Shown here in pieces: positions 17,447 to 25,754 of a stretch of 64,000 nt of DNA. Position numbers and translations under genes: made by a program. How positions within the stretch are numbered: the stretch's first letter is position 1; every line of letters begins with the position of its first letter. The stretch covers positions 1,054,001 to 1,118,000 of the forward strand of contig NZ_VZPV01000002.1 in the NCBI RefSeq assembly GCF_008801405.1, read 5' to 3'. This stretch comes from Ralstonia insidiosa. Its GTDB lineage: Bacteria > Pseudomonadota > Gammaproteobacteria > Burkholderiales > Burkholderiaceae. Under the pieces are notes generated by a model. That model did no database searches. It was not told the DNA's origin and was given only the letters and a program-made list of their open reading frames with translations.

Positions 17447-18301
17447 TTATCGCCCGGCCGTTGCGCGCAGGGTGGTGGAGAAGGTGCGCAGCGCCTTTTT
17501 TGCCACCGGATCGGCCACCCGAGAATGCAGCACCACGCTGCGCGGTGGCAGTGGCGGCAGGCCGAGCGATTCGCCCACGTCGATGGTGCCGGGCGGTGCC
17601 ACGCGCCGGCTGAGTGCGGCGACAGCCAACCCGGCCGCGACGGCTGCGCCGATGGTGCCCACGCCGCCGCCAACAAACACTTCCTGCCACGCAATGCCCG
17701 CCGCATCCAGCACGTTGACGGCCATCTCGCGCACGCGGCAGGGCTCGGACTGCGTGGCAAGGTAGAGCGGTTCTCCGCTGCGGTGTTCGAAGTCGGGGGC
17801 GGCCATCCAGCCGAAGGGCTCTTCCATGAGGACTTCGCCATCGGTGCGGCGGCTGTCGTGGCGCAGGATCACGGCCGCATCCAGTGCCCCGTCTTCAAAC
17901 GCATCGAGGATCTCCCGCGAGCTGTCGATGCGGATTTCCAGCGTCAGGGCAGGTTCGGCCCGGCTCATCTGGCGCAGCAGGCGCGGCAGCTCCGCCCCGA
18001 CGATGTGGTGGCTCATGCCGACCGACAGCCGACGCCGCTCCAACCCGAACGAGCCCATCGCACCCTCATGCGCGGCCACCAGATCGCGTGCCGGCCCGAG
18101 AAAGGCGCTGCCGTCCTGCGACAGCCGCACCAGGCGCGGCGTGCGCTCCAGCAGGCGGCGGCCCAGCGTGTCTTCCAGCCGCTTGATCTTCAGGCTCACG
18201 GCGGATTGAGTGGAATCCATTGCCTCGGCGGCACGCGTGAAGCTCTTCAGGTCGGCGGTCAGTACGAAGGCCTGTACGGCCTCCAGATCGAGCATCCTCA
18301 T
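17447..18301 (-). CDS. LysR-family transcriptional regulator
   Basis: The 284-residue protein has a LysR N-terminal winged helix-turn-helix (residues 4-62: LEAVQAFVLTADLKSFTRAAE, TQSAVSLKIKRLE) and a substrate-binding domain from about residue 90. It is divergent from the tautomerase gene, the usual position for a LysR regulator of that operon. The intergenic region holds three TTGAAAT repeats that may be its binding sites. The ligand is unknown. Confidence 0.9.
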   Translation of the reverse strand: MRMLDLEAVQAFVLTADLKSFTRAAEAMDSTQSAVSLKIKRLEDTLGRRLLERTPRLVRLSQDGSAFLGPARDLVAAHEGAMGSFGLERRRLSVGMSHHIVGAELPRLLRQMSRAEPALTLEIRIDSSREILDAFEDGALDAAVILRHDSRRTDGEVLMEEPFGWMAAPDFEHRSGEPLYLATQSEPCRVREMAVNVLDAAGIAWQEVFVGGGVGTIGAAVAAGLAVAALSRRVAPPGTIDVGESLGLPPLPPRSVVLHSRVADPVAKKALRTFSTTLRATAGR

Positions 18302-18411
18302 GGTTCAGTCATTTTGAAATCGAATGATTGAAATATCTTAGGATGTCTTTTTGAAATGAACAACCCGAGGCATGCTGTGAGCACGGTTCATCACCCAACA
18401 CGGAGTCCACC
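18302..18411. promoter_or_regulatory. Divergent LysR/tautomerase control region with TTGAAAT repeats
   Basis: TTGAAAT occurs three times in direct orientation at 18314-18320, 18328-18334 and 18351-18357, within an AT-rich stretch between the divergent start codons. The spacing places them across both likely promoters, consistent with LysR binding that represses its own gene and activates the tautomerase operon. This is inference from position and repetition. Confidence 0.4.
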
Positions 18412-18804
18412 ATGCCCCTCGTTCAAGTGTCATTGCGGCGCGGCAAGCCCGCTGCCTATCACCAAGCCATTTTCGACAGCGTCTATCGCGCCATGCGCGA
18501 GACCTTCAACGTGCCGGAGGACGATCGCTTCATGGCGATCACCGAGCACGACGCCAGCACCTTCAGCGTCAGCCCCACGTACTTTGGTATTGCGCGCAGC
18601 GACGATGCGATCCTGCTCCAGCTCACCGTCAGCAACACGCGCTCGCGCGAGCAAAAGCAGGCGCTCTATCGCCGCATCGTGGAGTTGCTGCAGGAGAGCC
18701 CCGGCCTGCGGCCCGAAGACGTGTTCATCAACCTGGTGGAAGTGCTGCCCGAGAACTGGTCGTTCGGCCACGGCATTGCGCAGTACGTGGCAGACAAAAG
18801 CTGA
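18412..18804 (+). CDS. Tautomerase-family protein (4-oxalocrotonate tautomerase superfamily)
   Basis: The 130-residue protein begins MPLVQVSL, so the mature N-terminus is the Pro used as catalytic base in this superfamily. The beta-alpha-beta unit repeats across the chain, and INLVEVLPENWSFGHG near the C-terminus is typical of the longer tautomerase_2-type members. The physiological substrate is unknown. It is the first gene of a three-gene plus-strand run with the DUF4865-type protein and a 41-residue membrane protein, and is divergent from a LysR regulator. Confidence 0.85.
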   Translation: MPLVQVSLRRGKPAAYHQAIFDSVYRAMRETFNVPEDDRFMAITEHDASTFSVSPTYFGIARSDDAILLQLTVSNTRSREQKQALYRRIVELLQESPGLRPEDVFINLVEVLPENWSFGHGIAQYVADKS

Positions 18805-18812
18805 GGTGTCGC

Positions 18813-19379
18813 ATGTTGCTCGCTCACTATGCTCACCATCTGCCCGCCGACTACGACATGGCGCGGCTGCACGTGCGCGCCAGTCAGCGTGGTCCGCTAT
18901 GGGATGACGCACCGGCCCTGTTCTTCAAAGCGTTTCTGCTGCGGGAGAAAGGGAAGTTTGGCGCGACTGCCAATGAGTATTCGTCGCTCTATCTTTGGCA
19001 GCATGACGCCGCCTTCCGTGACTTTCTCGTCAACGGCCGTTACCACGTCGTGACCGAAAGCTTTGGCCGCGCGGCCATCCGCACACATGTGGCATTGGAT
19101 GCGCGCAAAGGACCATCGAATACGGCGCGCTTCGCATATCTCGAAGAGAAGGACATCGCACCCGATGGAGATCTGACCGATGTCTTCCGGCACGCCATTG
19201 AACGCAACCGCGAAGCTGCCGCACTGGCAGGGACGGCGGCGGCCGTTATCGGCGTGGACACAGTGGCGTGGCGGTTGATAAGGGTACGCCTGTCGGAGGT
19301 GCCGCCTGCCGACAATGAAACCGCCACGTGCCACCAACTACTGCATCTCGCGCAGCCGCTGCTGGAGACGTTGCCATGA
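18813..19379 (+). CDS. DUF4865-type protein
   Basis: The 188-residue protein begins 8 bases after the tautomerase stop. It contains GPLWDDAPALFFKAFLLREKGK, EYSSLYLWQHDAAFRDFLV and a conserved RAAIRTHVALD segment that I associate with DUF4865, commonly found beside tautomerases and LysR regulators. The fold may resemble a mono-oxygenase-like ferredoxin dimer, but its function is unknown. The stop overlaps the next start (ATGA). Confidence 0.7.
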   Translation: MLLAHYAHHLPADYDMARLHVRASQRGPLWDDAPALFFKAFLLREKGKFGATANEYSSLYLWQHDAAFRDFLVNGRYHVVTESFGRAAIRTHVALDARKGPSNTARFAYLEEKDIAPDGDLTDVFRHAIERNREAAALAGTAAAVIGVDTVAWRLIRVRLSEVPPADNETATCHQLLHLAQPLLETLP

Positions 19380-19501
19380 CCACGCGCCAGATCCTGTTCG
19401 CCTATGTGGGCGGCGTGCTGTGGGGCATGGGGCTCATCGTCGGCGCGGCGGTCACGTTGGCGACCGTCGCGCGCGATGTGCTGCGGGTGCTCAGTCCTTG
19501 A
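19376..19501 (+). CDS. Tiny membrane protein (41 residues)
   Basis: The ATG lies in the ATGA overlap with the DUF4865-type stop. The product is one hydrophobic hairpin or helix (ILFAYVGGVLWGMGLIVGAA) followed by a short polar end. It is translationally coupled to the operon and ends inside the 3' end of the convergent SRPBCC gene (11-base overlap). Short length leaves real doubt, but coupling and clean membrane character support it. Confidence 0.4.
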   Translation: MTTRQILFAYVGGVLWGMGLIVGAAVTLATVARDVLRVLSP

Positions 19502-20453
19502 GCGAATTGCCCAGCATGTCCAGCAGGAACTGCGAGCCGCGTTCGCGCGAGCCGGCATCGTCGTAGCCATCCAGGAAGGCGCCTTGCTCGGTCATGACGA
19601 GGCGTGTGCCATTGCCTGCCTCACGCAGTTCCAGCGTGGCCAACGAGGCCGAGATCTTGCGGTCGTCCAGGTGCATTACGTACGAGTAGACAACGCGTTC
19701 GTTGGGGATGACGTCGTGGTACAGGGCCTCGAAGCTCGACACCACACCGCTGTCCCATCGCCCTTTGACGACTTCACGGCCGCCGGGGGTGGCATCCATC
19801 TCGCGCACCAGCAGCGTGTAGCCGTTGCCGCCGGCAAACCACTTGGCCTTGGCGGCAGGGTCCGTCAGTGCCTTGAACACGCGTGAGCGCGGCGCATCGT
19901 ACGTGCGCTCGATGGTGAATGTGGCATGCACGACCGAGCGCTTGATGCCGTCGGCCAGCGGCACGCTTGCGGCTTCGCGCTCCAGCTTGTCGAGGGTTTG
20001 CTTCCAGCCTTCGGGCGCACCCTTGATCATCATCTCGGCAATCGGGGCGAGCGGCGTGTGGGTCTGCGTGACTTCCATGCGCGTGGCTTTCGCACCCTCG
20101 CCCCCTTCTTCGGCAAACGTGACGACGGTGTGCGCGTTCATCAGCGGGCGGTTGTCGGCATCCACCACGTTCATGTCGATCACCAGGCGCGCATTGGGCA
20201 CGATCTCGACAAAGTGGCCGCGCGACCAATGGTCTTGCCCCTCGGGCGAGCGCATGCAGACGTCAAACTTGCCGCCCACGCGAAACTCGACCGTCGCGTC
20301 CGGCACCGTGTAGTGCGTCGGGCAGAACCAGCGCTTGATGTGTTCAGCAGTGCTCCACGCCGTGAAGACCCAGTCGCGCGAGACGGGAAAGGTGCGTGAG
20401 ATCACGAGCGGGCGCAGGGTCGTAGCGGTGGGGCTGTCAATGGTCGTCGTCAT
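19491..20453 (-). CDS. Tandem SRPBCC (AHSA1-like) protein
   Basis: The 320-residue protein contains two START/Bet v1-like AHSA1 domains in series (about 15-150 and 170-315), each starting with the hallmark segment (ISRTFPVSRDWVFTAW; IERTYDAPRSRVFKAL). Family members bind hydrophobic ligands; the ligand here is unknown. Most ArsR-linked relatives are single-domain, so this looks like an in-frame duplication or fusion. It overlaps the end of the upstream ArsR gene by 17 bases. Confidence 0.85.
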   Translation of the reverse strand: MTTTIDSPTATTLRPLVISRTFPVSRDWVFTAWSTAEHIKRWFCPTHYTVPDATVEFRVGGKFDVCMRSPEGQDHWSRGHFVEIVPNARLVIDMNVVDADNRPLMNAHTVVTFAEEGGEGAKATRMEVTQTHTPLAPIAEMMIKGAPEGWKQTLDKLEREAASVPLADGIKRSVVHATFTIERTYDAPRSRVFKALTDPAAKAKWFAGGNGYTLLVREMDATPGGREVVKGRWDSGVVSSFEALYHDVIPNERVVYSYVMHLDDRKISASLATLELREAGNGTRLVMTEQGAFLDGYDDAGSRERGSQFLLDMLGNSLKD

Positions 20454-20793
20454 GCGGGTCTCCTTGGGTTTTGAGGGTATCCAGGTAAGCGCCGAGGCGG
20501 TCGAAGTGTTGCTCCCACTCCAGGCGCCGTTGGTTGATCCACTGCTCGGCCAGGCTCAGGGCCTCGGGTTCGATCCGGCAGGTGCGCACGCGGCCCACCT
20601 TTTCCGATCGCACGAGACCGGAGTTCTCCAGCACGGACAGGTGTTGCATCACTGCCGGCAGCGAGATGTCGAGCGGCTGCGCCAGTTCGCTCACAGAAGC
20701 CGGGCCACGCACGAGCTGGACCAGCATCGCGCGCCGGTTGCCGTCTGCCAGCGCCTGGAAGGCGAGATCGAGAGAAGTGTCATGGTTAAGCAT
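20437..20793 (-). CDS. ArsR-family repressor
   Basis: The 118-residue winged helix-turn-helix protein (AFQALADGNRRAMLVQLVRG, VSELAQPLDISLPAVMQHLSVLENSGLV) lacks the metal-binding CxC motif of ArsR/SmtB sensors. It belongs to the sub-group paired with AHSA1-like proteins. The start has no ribosome-binding site and lies only a few bases after a TATAGT -10 element, so a leaderless transcript is likely. A perfect inverted repeat covers the promoter, suggesting autoregulation. Confidence 0.88.
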   Translation of the reverse strand: MLNHDTSLDLAFQALADGNRRAMLVQLVRGPASVSELAQPLDISLPAVMQHLSVLENSGLVRSEKVGRVRTCRIEPEALSLAEQWINQRRLEWEQHFDRLGAYLDTLKTQGDPHDDDH

Positions 20794-20797
20794 GTTG

Positions 20798-20828
20798 TTA
20801 ACTATAGCGACTCTGAATAGTTAAGCAA
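20798..20828 (-). promoter_or_regulatory. arsR promoter with perfect operator dyad
   Basis: TTAACTAT (20798-20805) and ATAGTTAA (20817-20824) form a perfect 8-base inverted repeat with an 11-base spacer. On the minus strand TTGCTT (20823-20828), a 16-base spacer and TATAGT (20801-20806) make a plausible sigma-70 promoter. The dyad therefore covers the -10 and touches the -35, ideal for repression by the adjacent ArsR protein. Confidence 0.55.
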
Positions 20829-20847
20829 GTACTTTATCTTTCGGTGG

Positions 20848-20897
20848 TTGACACGTCGATTTACTTCGCATACAAAGTAAAACACTTCGCATGCGAA
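20848..20897 (+). promoter_or_regulatory. Promoter and palindromic operators of the hydrolase-marR-echA operon
   Basis: TTGACA (20848-20853), a 17-base spacer and TACAAA (20871-20876) form a good promoter. The -10 sits inside the dyad TTACTT...AAGTAA (20861-20880), and a perfect 12-base palindrome TTCGCATGCGAA follows at 20886-20897. MarR proteins bind such palindromes, and the operon encodes one, so autoregulation is likely. Confidence 0.55.
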
Positions 20898-20910
20898 CTA
20901 AATCGATACG

Positions 20911-21804
20911 ATGGACAGCACACCTCAAACCATTCCCGCCACAGACGGCTACCCCCTGGGCGCCACGTTCTGGGCGGCCGCCGGCACGCCGCAGGGCGTG
21001 GTCGTCATGCACCCGGCCACGGGGGTGCCGCAACGCATCTATCAGGCCTTTGCGCAGTTCCTGGCCGAACGCGGCTTCCACGCCATTACGTACGACTACC
21101 GCGGCATCGGCGCATCCCGGCCGAAGACCTTGCGCGGCTTTGCTGCCCGCATGCGCGACTGGATGCTGCTCGACGCGGAAGGCGTGACGCGCCGGGCGCG
21201 GGCGCGCTATCCGGAACTGCCGCAACTGGCCGTGGGGCATTCAGTGGGCGGCCACGGCATCGGCATGAGCGGTGCGGGCTGGGGGCTGGCCGGCGCGGTG
21301 CTGGTGGCTTGCCATACCGGCAACTCGCGCTTCATTCGCCAGCGGGGAGAGCGCTGGCGCGTTGAGTTGATTCTGCGCGGCGTCGGCCCGGCACTGGGGC
21401 GGTTGATTGGCTACGTGCCCGGCAAGCGCCTGGGCCTGGGCGAAGACCTGCCGGGCGGCGTTGCCATCGAGTGGGGCGCGTGGGCAGGCATGCAACGCTA
21501 CTTCTTCGATGACCCCACGCTCGGCGCTGTCGAGCGTTTCAACCGCGTAACGAACCCCCTGCTCGTCTACGGCTTTGACGACGATCCCTGGGCCACACCG
21601 CCCGCCATCAACGCGTTGACGCAGCACTTCACCGGCACCTGGGTCGAGCGTCGCCAGATTGCGCCGGCGGAGGCAGGCGGTGCCGTCGGGCACATGGGTT
21701 TCTTCCGCCCCAAATTTGTCGACACGCTCTGGCCGGGTCTGGCCGATTGGCTTGCCGCGCAGGCAGCGGCTGCACGCGTGCCTGAAGCTGCGGAGGCTGC
21801 ATGA
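20911..21804 (+). CDS. Alpha/beta hydrolase
   Basis: The 297-residue protein has an alpha/beta hydrolase fold: GVVVMHPATGVP near the oxyanion region, FHAITYDYRGIGAS, and the nucleophile position as GHSVGGHG (Ser). A late His in AVGHMGFFRP is plausibly catalytic. No signal peptide is present. It is the first gene of an operon with MarR and an enoyl-CoA hydratase, which suggests thioester, ester or aromatic-acid metabolism; the substrate is unknown. Confidence 0.85.
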   Translation: MDSTPQTIPATDGYPLGATFWAAAGTPQGVVVMHPATGVPQRIYQAFAQFLAERGFHAITYDYRGIGASRPKTLRGFAARMRDWMLLDAEGVTRRARARYPELPQLAVGHSVGGHGIGMSGAGWGLAGAVLVACHTGNSRFIRQRGERWRVELILRGVGPALGRLIGYVPGKRLGLGEDLPGGVAIEWGAWAGMQRYFFDDPTLGAVERFNRVTNPLLVYGFDDDPWATPPAINALTQHFTGTWVERRQIAPAEAGGAVGHMGFFRPKFVDTLWPGLADWLAAQAAAARVPEAAEAA

Positions 21805-22235
21805 CCGCACCTGATCGCCGCCTCGTCTATCTGATCAACGTCGGGCAACGTCGCCTGCAGCGCTGGATTCAGACGCGCACCGGGGAGGGCGTGACCGCTG
21901 CGCAATCCGGTCTGCTGTTCTTCCTGGAGAAGAAAGACGGCGCGCTGATGCGTGAGGCCGGTGCCGCGCTTGACCTCGGGCCGTCCGCCATGAGCGGCCT
22001 GGTGGATCGCACCGCCGACGCCGGCCTGATCGAGCGCCGCGCCGATGCCAAGGACGGCCGCGCCTGGCAACTCTGGCTGACACCCGCCGGCCGCGCCGCG
22101 GCGGCTGAAACACGCACCGGCCTGACCGAGCTGAACGCACGCCTGACCGAAGGTTTTACCGACGCCGAGATCGACGTCGTCGCACGCTGGCTGACCAGCC
22201 TGCAAACCAAGTTCCCCACAGGAGACGAGCAATGA
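21801..22235 (+). CDS. MarR-family regulator
   Basis: The 144-residue winged helix-turn-helix protein starts in an ATGA overlap with the hydrolase stop. Recognition-helix region: MREAGAALDLGPSAMSGLVDRTADAGLIERR; wing: DAKDGRAWQLWLTPAGR. It probably represses its own operon through the palindromes upstream of 20911. Ligand unknown; an acyl-CoA or related compound would fit the neighbouring hydratase. Confidence 0.88.
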   Translation: MTAPDRRLVYLINVGQRRLQRWIQTRTGEGVTAAQSGLLFFLEKKDGALMREAGAALDLGPSAMSGLVDRTADAGLIERRADAKDGRAWQLWLTPAGRAAAAETRTGLTELNARLTEGFTDAEIDVVARWLTSLQTKFPTGDEQ

Positions 22236-23023
22236 GTGAACCCATCCAGAGTCATATTCAAAGCCATATTGCCGACGGCGTGCTGACGCTCACGCTGGCA
22301 CGTGCTGACAAGAAGAACGCCATCACCGATGCCATGTATGGCGCGCTGGCCGATGCGCTGGACGCTGCTGAGCGCGACAACACCGTACGCGTGGTCCTGC
22401 TGCGCGCCGAGGGCGACATGTTCTCGGCCGGCAACGACATCGGCGAGTTCGCCTCGGTGGCCATGACCGGCGGCAAGAGCGATGGCGAGCGCAACGTCAT
22501 CCGCTTCCTGCATGCGTTGGCACGCGCTACGCGCCCGCTGGTGGCGGCGGTGCAGGGGCGTGCGGTTGGCATCGGCACGACCATGCTGCTGCATTGCGAC
22601 TTCGTACTGCTGGCCGACAACGCACAGCTCTCCACGCCGTTCGTCAATCTGGCGCTGGTGCCGGAAGCCGCATCGAGCCTGCTGATGCCCGCGCGACTGG
22701 GCCATGTGCGCGCGTTCGAGATGTTTGCGTTGGGTGATGCGGTGAGCGCGCAGTCTGCGCTCGCATGGGGGTTGGCGAACCGGGTGGTGCCGCTCGACAA
22801 GCTCGGCGACGAGGCACAGGCGATTGCGCAGCGTCTTGCACGTCAGCCGCTGGGTGCACTGACCGAAACCAAACGCCTGATGCGCGATGCTGAACTGCTC
22901 AAGCAGCAGATGGATGTGGAGAGCGCCTCGTTTGCCAGGCGTTTGCAGTCTCCCGAGGCGCATGAAGCCTTCCGGGCGTTTGTCGATCGACGGCCGCCCA
23001 ATTTCAACGCCGTGGCGCACTGA
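22232..23023 (+). CDS. Enoyl-CoA hydratase/isomerase family protein
   Basis: The 263-residue crotonase-fold protein starts in an ATGA overlap with marR. The first oxyanion-hole segment MFSAGNDIGEF and the second GRAVGIGTTM are clear. The acidic residue in ALVPEAASS marks the usual catalytic Glu position (the canonical second Glu is less clear). Length is normal for the family. It may hydrate or isomerise enoyl-CoA thioesters in fatty- or aromatic-acid breakdown. A strong terminator follows 20 bases later. Confidence 0.9.
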   Translation: MSEPIQSHIQSHIADGVLTLTLARADKKNAITDAMYGALADALDAAERDNTVRVVLLRAEGDMFSAGNDIGEFASVAMTGGKSDGERNVIRFLHALARATRPLVAAVQGRAVGIGTTMLLHCDFVLLADNAQLSTPFVNLALVPEAASSLLMPARLGHVRAFEMFALGDAVSAQSALAWGLANRVVPLDKLGDEAQAIAQRLARQPLGALTETKRLMRDAELLKQQMDVESASFARRLQSPEAHEAFRAFVDRRPPNFNAVAH

Positions 23024-23042
23024 GCGCGGCGGTGTCTCCTTC

Positions 23043-23069
23043 GGCGGCCCTGGTCTGGCCGCCTTTTTT
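23043..23069 (+). terminator. Rho-independent terminator of the hydrolase-marR-echA operon
   Basis: GGCGGCC (23043-23049), a 7-base loop, GGCCGCC (23057-23063), then TTTTTT. A perfect GC-rich stem with a U-tract 20 bases after the hydratase stop. Confidence 0.9.
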
Positions 23070-23188
23070 CTTTCCGAATGGCCCGATCGACCAAGCTGCG
23101 GCCGTGGTCTCCCCACGCACCCTCAGCCCGCATGGGGGCGATTCAAACGCCTGAGCGTGCACTTGCTCTGCACCCCCTCCAACGGGTG

Positions 23189-23206
23189 CTGTAACAGAAC
23201 AGTCAC
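23189..23206 (+). promoter_or_regulatory. Candidate Pho box upstream of the Vre-like sensor gene
   Basis: CTGTAAC-AGAA-CAGTCAC has two 7-mers spaced by 4 bases, matching about 14 of 18 positions of the PhoB consensus. It lies about 99 bases before the sensor start. In Pseudomonas aeruginosa the homologous vreA-vreI-vreR genes are induced by phosphate starvation. Assignment is by eye. Confidence 0.45.
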
Positions 23207-23304
23207 GTTGCATTACTACCCTACGCGCTTACTTCACACTTGCGCGTTGTGAAACACGTCCGCACACCGGGCGATGTAGCACGCGTCTCTCACACTGACC
23301 GGGT

Positions 23305-24072
23305 ATGGCTGGAAACGTCGCATCGGGTGGTGCGCGGCGGATACTGCCTTGGTGCATCGCGATGATCGGCGTCTGCGTTTTCCATCCTGCCGTGTCTGCC
23401 GGCCCTGTCGAGCCGGAGCCGGCCGTCATTGCCGGCGCGCCGCCTCTGGATGTCGAGCGCTGGTTCGACATCGAGCCGCAGCCGCTGCAGCGTGCGCTGG
23501 AGCACTACGGTGCTGTCACCGGCATGTCCTTGCTGTATGACAGCGCGTTGACGGCGGGCCGTGCTGCGCCTGCCGTGCGTGGTGCCATGACGCCGCACAT
23601 GGCGCTGTTGCGCTTGCTGGAGGGCAGTGGCCTGGCCCCGCGCTACACCGGTGCCGACACGCTGGTGCTGCTGCCCGTGCGTTCGCAAGCCAGTGCAGAG
23701 GCAAACGAACCCGATACCGCCAACCAGCCGGCACAACGCTGGTACTACGGCCTGATCCAGCACCGGATACGCGATGCGTTCTGTGCGAACCCGATCCTCG
23801 CGCAAGGCCGGCACCGCATTGCATTGCGCCTGTGGGTGGATGCGCGGGGCAGCATAGGCCCGGTGCATCTGCTCGATTCCACCGGCGATGCGGTGCTCGA
23901 TCGACTGGTGGTGAGCGCGCTGCAGGGCGTGTCGGTGGGCGAGGCGGTGCCGGCATCCGTGGCGCAGCCATTCACCTTTGTCGTGATGCCGCGCGCCTCG
24001 GGGCAGAGCTGGGGCTGTGTTGCACCGGCTGCGTCCGTCTCCGTCATCTCAGCCGGAGTGCGCCATGGCTGA
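23305..24072 (+). CDS. Periplasmic STN-TonB_C signalling protein, VreA-like
   Basis: The 255-residue protein has a signal peptide (hydrophobic residues 13-31). A secretin/TonB short N-terminal (STN) domain lies at about 50-125 (QPLQRALEHYGAVTGMSLLYD, ending DTLVLLPV), and a TonB C-terminal-like domain at about 145-230 (IALRLWVDARGSIGPVHLLDSTGD). There is no outer-membrane beta-barrel, unlike ordinary cell-surface-signalling receptors. This size and layout fit VreA of the P. aeruginosa PUMA3 system, where such a protein signals to an anti-sigma factor. The sigma factor gene overlaps its 3' end and a FecR gene follows, so it is the probable input component. Confidence 0.8.
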   Translation: MAGNVASGGARRILPWCIAMIGVCVFHPAVSAGPVEPEPAVIAGAPPLDVERWFDIEPQPLQRALEHYGAVTGMSLLYDSALTAGRAAPAVRGAMTPHMALLRLLEGSGLAPRYTGADTLVLLPVRSQASAEANEPDTANQPAQRWYYGLIQHRIRDAFCANPILAQGRHRIALRLWVDARGSIGPVHLLDSTGDAVLDRLVVSALQGVSVGEAVPASVAQPFTFVVMPRASGQSWGCVAPAASVSVISAGVRHG

Positions 24073-24577
24073 CGGCAGCCGCGCCGTACTGCGCGATTTT
24101 CTGGTGGAGCGCTACAGCCACCTGAAATACCTGCTCGCTCGCCGGCTGGGCAACCCGGATCTGGCCGGCGACGCACTGCAGGACATCTGGCTGCGCCTGG
24201 AAGGCAACGGCAACACCGATGCCATCGAGCCGGTGCAGAACCCCGGTGCGTATCTCTACCGCATGGCCTTTAACGCGGCGATTGACCAGCAGCGTGCCGA
24301 AGACCGTCGCCTGAGCGTGGGCGAGGTTGAGACCATGCTCGAACTGGTCAGCCCCACACCCGGCCCGGCTGAAGTGGCCGAAGCCAACTCCGAGCTCGAC
24401 GCGCTGATCCGCGCGATGGAGCAGATGCCCCAGCGCCGCCGCGACATCCTGCTGGCCGTGCGCCTGGAGGGCACGCCGCAGCGGGAGGTGGCCGAGCGCT
24501 TTGGCATCTCGCTGCGGCTGGTGGAGCTGGAGCTGCAACGCGCCCAGGAGCACTGCGCCGCCAAGCTTGGCCGATAA
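24065..24577 (+). CDS. ECF sigma factor, FecI/VreI-like
   Basis: The ATG at 24065 lies inside the last codons of the sensor gene, giving 170 residues; a longer frame from 24017 is less likely. Region 2 is visible as FLVERYSHLKYLLARRLGNPDLAGDALQDIWLRL with the aromatic AYLYRMAFNAAIDQQR. Region 4 is visible as LEGTPQREVAERFGISLRLVELELQRA. It is typical of FecI-type sigma factors, which direct RNA polymerase to cell-surface-signalling promoters. Expected targets are the secretion genes downstream. Confidence 0.9.
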   Translation: MADGSRAVLRDFLVERYSHLKYLLARRLGNPDLAGDALQDIWLRLEGNGNTDAIEPVQNPGAYLYRMAFNAAIDQQRAEDRRLSVGEVETMLELVSPTPGPAEVAEANSELDALIRAMEQMPQRRRDILLAVRLEGTPQREVAERFGISLRLVELELQRAQEHCAAKLGR

Positions 24578-24739
24578 CCATGCGCCTTGGTGCGGCGGAC
24601 TTTGCCAAGGCAATGGACGTACAAAAGAAATCTTCCGAAAAGCTTGCGGGTTTGTGTGGCGGGATTCGTCATACCGATAAGACCGTCGGAGTGGCGGCAG
24701 AGGCAAGCCGTGGCCGTAGAGAGAACGGCGGTATGACAG

Positions 24740-25735
24740 ATGGTTGAACGCATGAAGGCAGCACCCGAACCCCATAAGACGACATTGAAGATTCCGCACA
24801 CGCTGCGCCGCGATGCGCACGCGTGGGTGCGTCGTCTGACCTCGGGCGAGGCCACCGTGGCCGACGCGCAGGCACTCAAGCGCTGGTGCGATACGAGCGA
24901 TGCGCACGCCGCCGCCTTTGCCGAGGCACGTCAGTTGTGGAAGGACTTTGGCCCGGCGGGTGAGGCTGTACGGCGTCGCCAAGCCGCCAAGGCGCGCCGC
25001 GCGCCCACGTTGGGCCGTCGCGCCTTTCTGGGTGGCGCTTTTGCGACGGCGGCCGGTGCTGCCGTGGCTGTGGTTGCGCCGGCTGGCCTGTGGGGTGCGT
25101 TCCCCTCATTGGCCGCAGACCTGCGCACCAAGACCGGCGAGCAGCGCCAGGTGGCACTCGGTGCTGACGTGACGATCGACATGAACACGCACACCAGTGT
25201 GGCGCTGCGTCGTGATGCGGGCGCGCTGCATGGTGTTGATCTGCTCGATGGCGAGATCGCCGTCAACAGCGCGCGCGGCGCGGCACAGCCGTTTGTTGTG
25301 GCAGCAGGCCCCGGCCGTGCGATTGCCACGCAGGCCAGCTTTGAGGTGCGCAATCTCGATGCGCGCGTATGCGTGACCTGCCTGTCGGGCGACGTGCGTG
25401 TGGAAGTGGGCGGCCGCAGCCTGACGCTGGCAGCCAACCAGCAGGTCACCTACGACAAATACATGCTGGGCACCGTTGCGCAAACCGATGTGGCCACCGC
25501 ATCGGCGTGGCGCAACGGTGTGCTGGTTTTCCGCCAGACGCCGCTATCGGATGTGGTGAGCGAGATCAACCGCTACCGCCCTGGTCATGTGCTGGTGGTG
25601 GACGACAAGCTCGCGCGCAGCCGCCTGAACGGGCGCTTCCGTATCGACCGGCTCGACACGGTGTTCGCGCAGATACGTGAAGTGCTGGGTGCCAGCGTGA
25701 CGGAGCTGCCGGGCGGCATCGTGCTGCTGGGGTAA
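24740..25735 (+). CDS. FecR-type anti-sigma factor, VreR-like
   Basis: The 331-residue protein (or 327 from MKAAP) has four parts. A cytoplasmic DUF4880 helical domain (about 25-70) contains the Trp-Cys sensor-like segment RWCDTSDAHAAAFAEARQLW. One transmembrane helix follows at about 95-118, then the FecR periplasmic domain at about 130-235. A C-terminal STN-like/DUF4974 segment (QTPLSDVVSEINRYR) completes it. It should hold the ECF sigma factor at the membrane and release it on contact with the STN sensor. It lies 162 bases after the sigma gene, and its 3' end precedes the candidate Pho box of tpsA. Confidence 0.9.
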   Translation: MVERMKAAPEPHKTTLKIPHTLRRDAHAWVRRLTSGEATVADAQALKRWCDTSDAHAAAFAEARQLWKDFGPAGEAVRRRQAAKARRAPTLGRRAFLGGAFATAAGAAVAVVAPAGLWGAFPSLAADLRTKTGEQRQVALGADVTIDMNTHTSVALRRDAGALHGVDLLDGEIAVNSARGAAQPFVVAAGPGRAIATQASFEVRNLDARVCVTCLSGDVRVEVGGRSLTLAANQQVTYDKYMLGTVAQTDVATASAWRNGVLVFRQTPLSDVVSEINRYRPGHVLVVDDKLARSRLNGRFRIDRLDTVFAQIREVLGASVTELPGGIVLLG

Positions 25736-25754
25736 CGTGCGCGAGCATCGTGCA

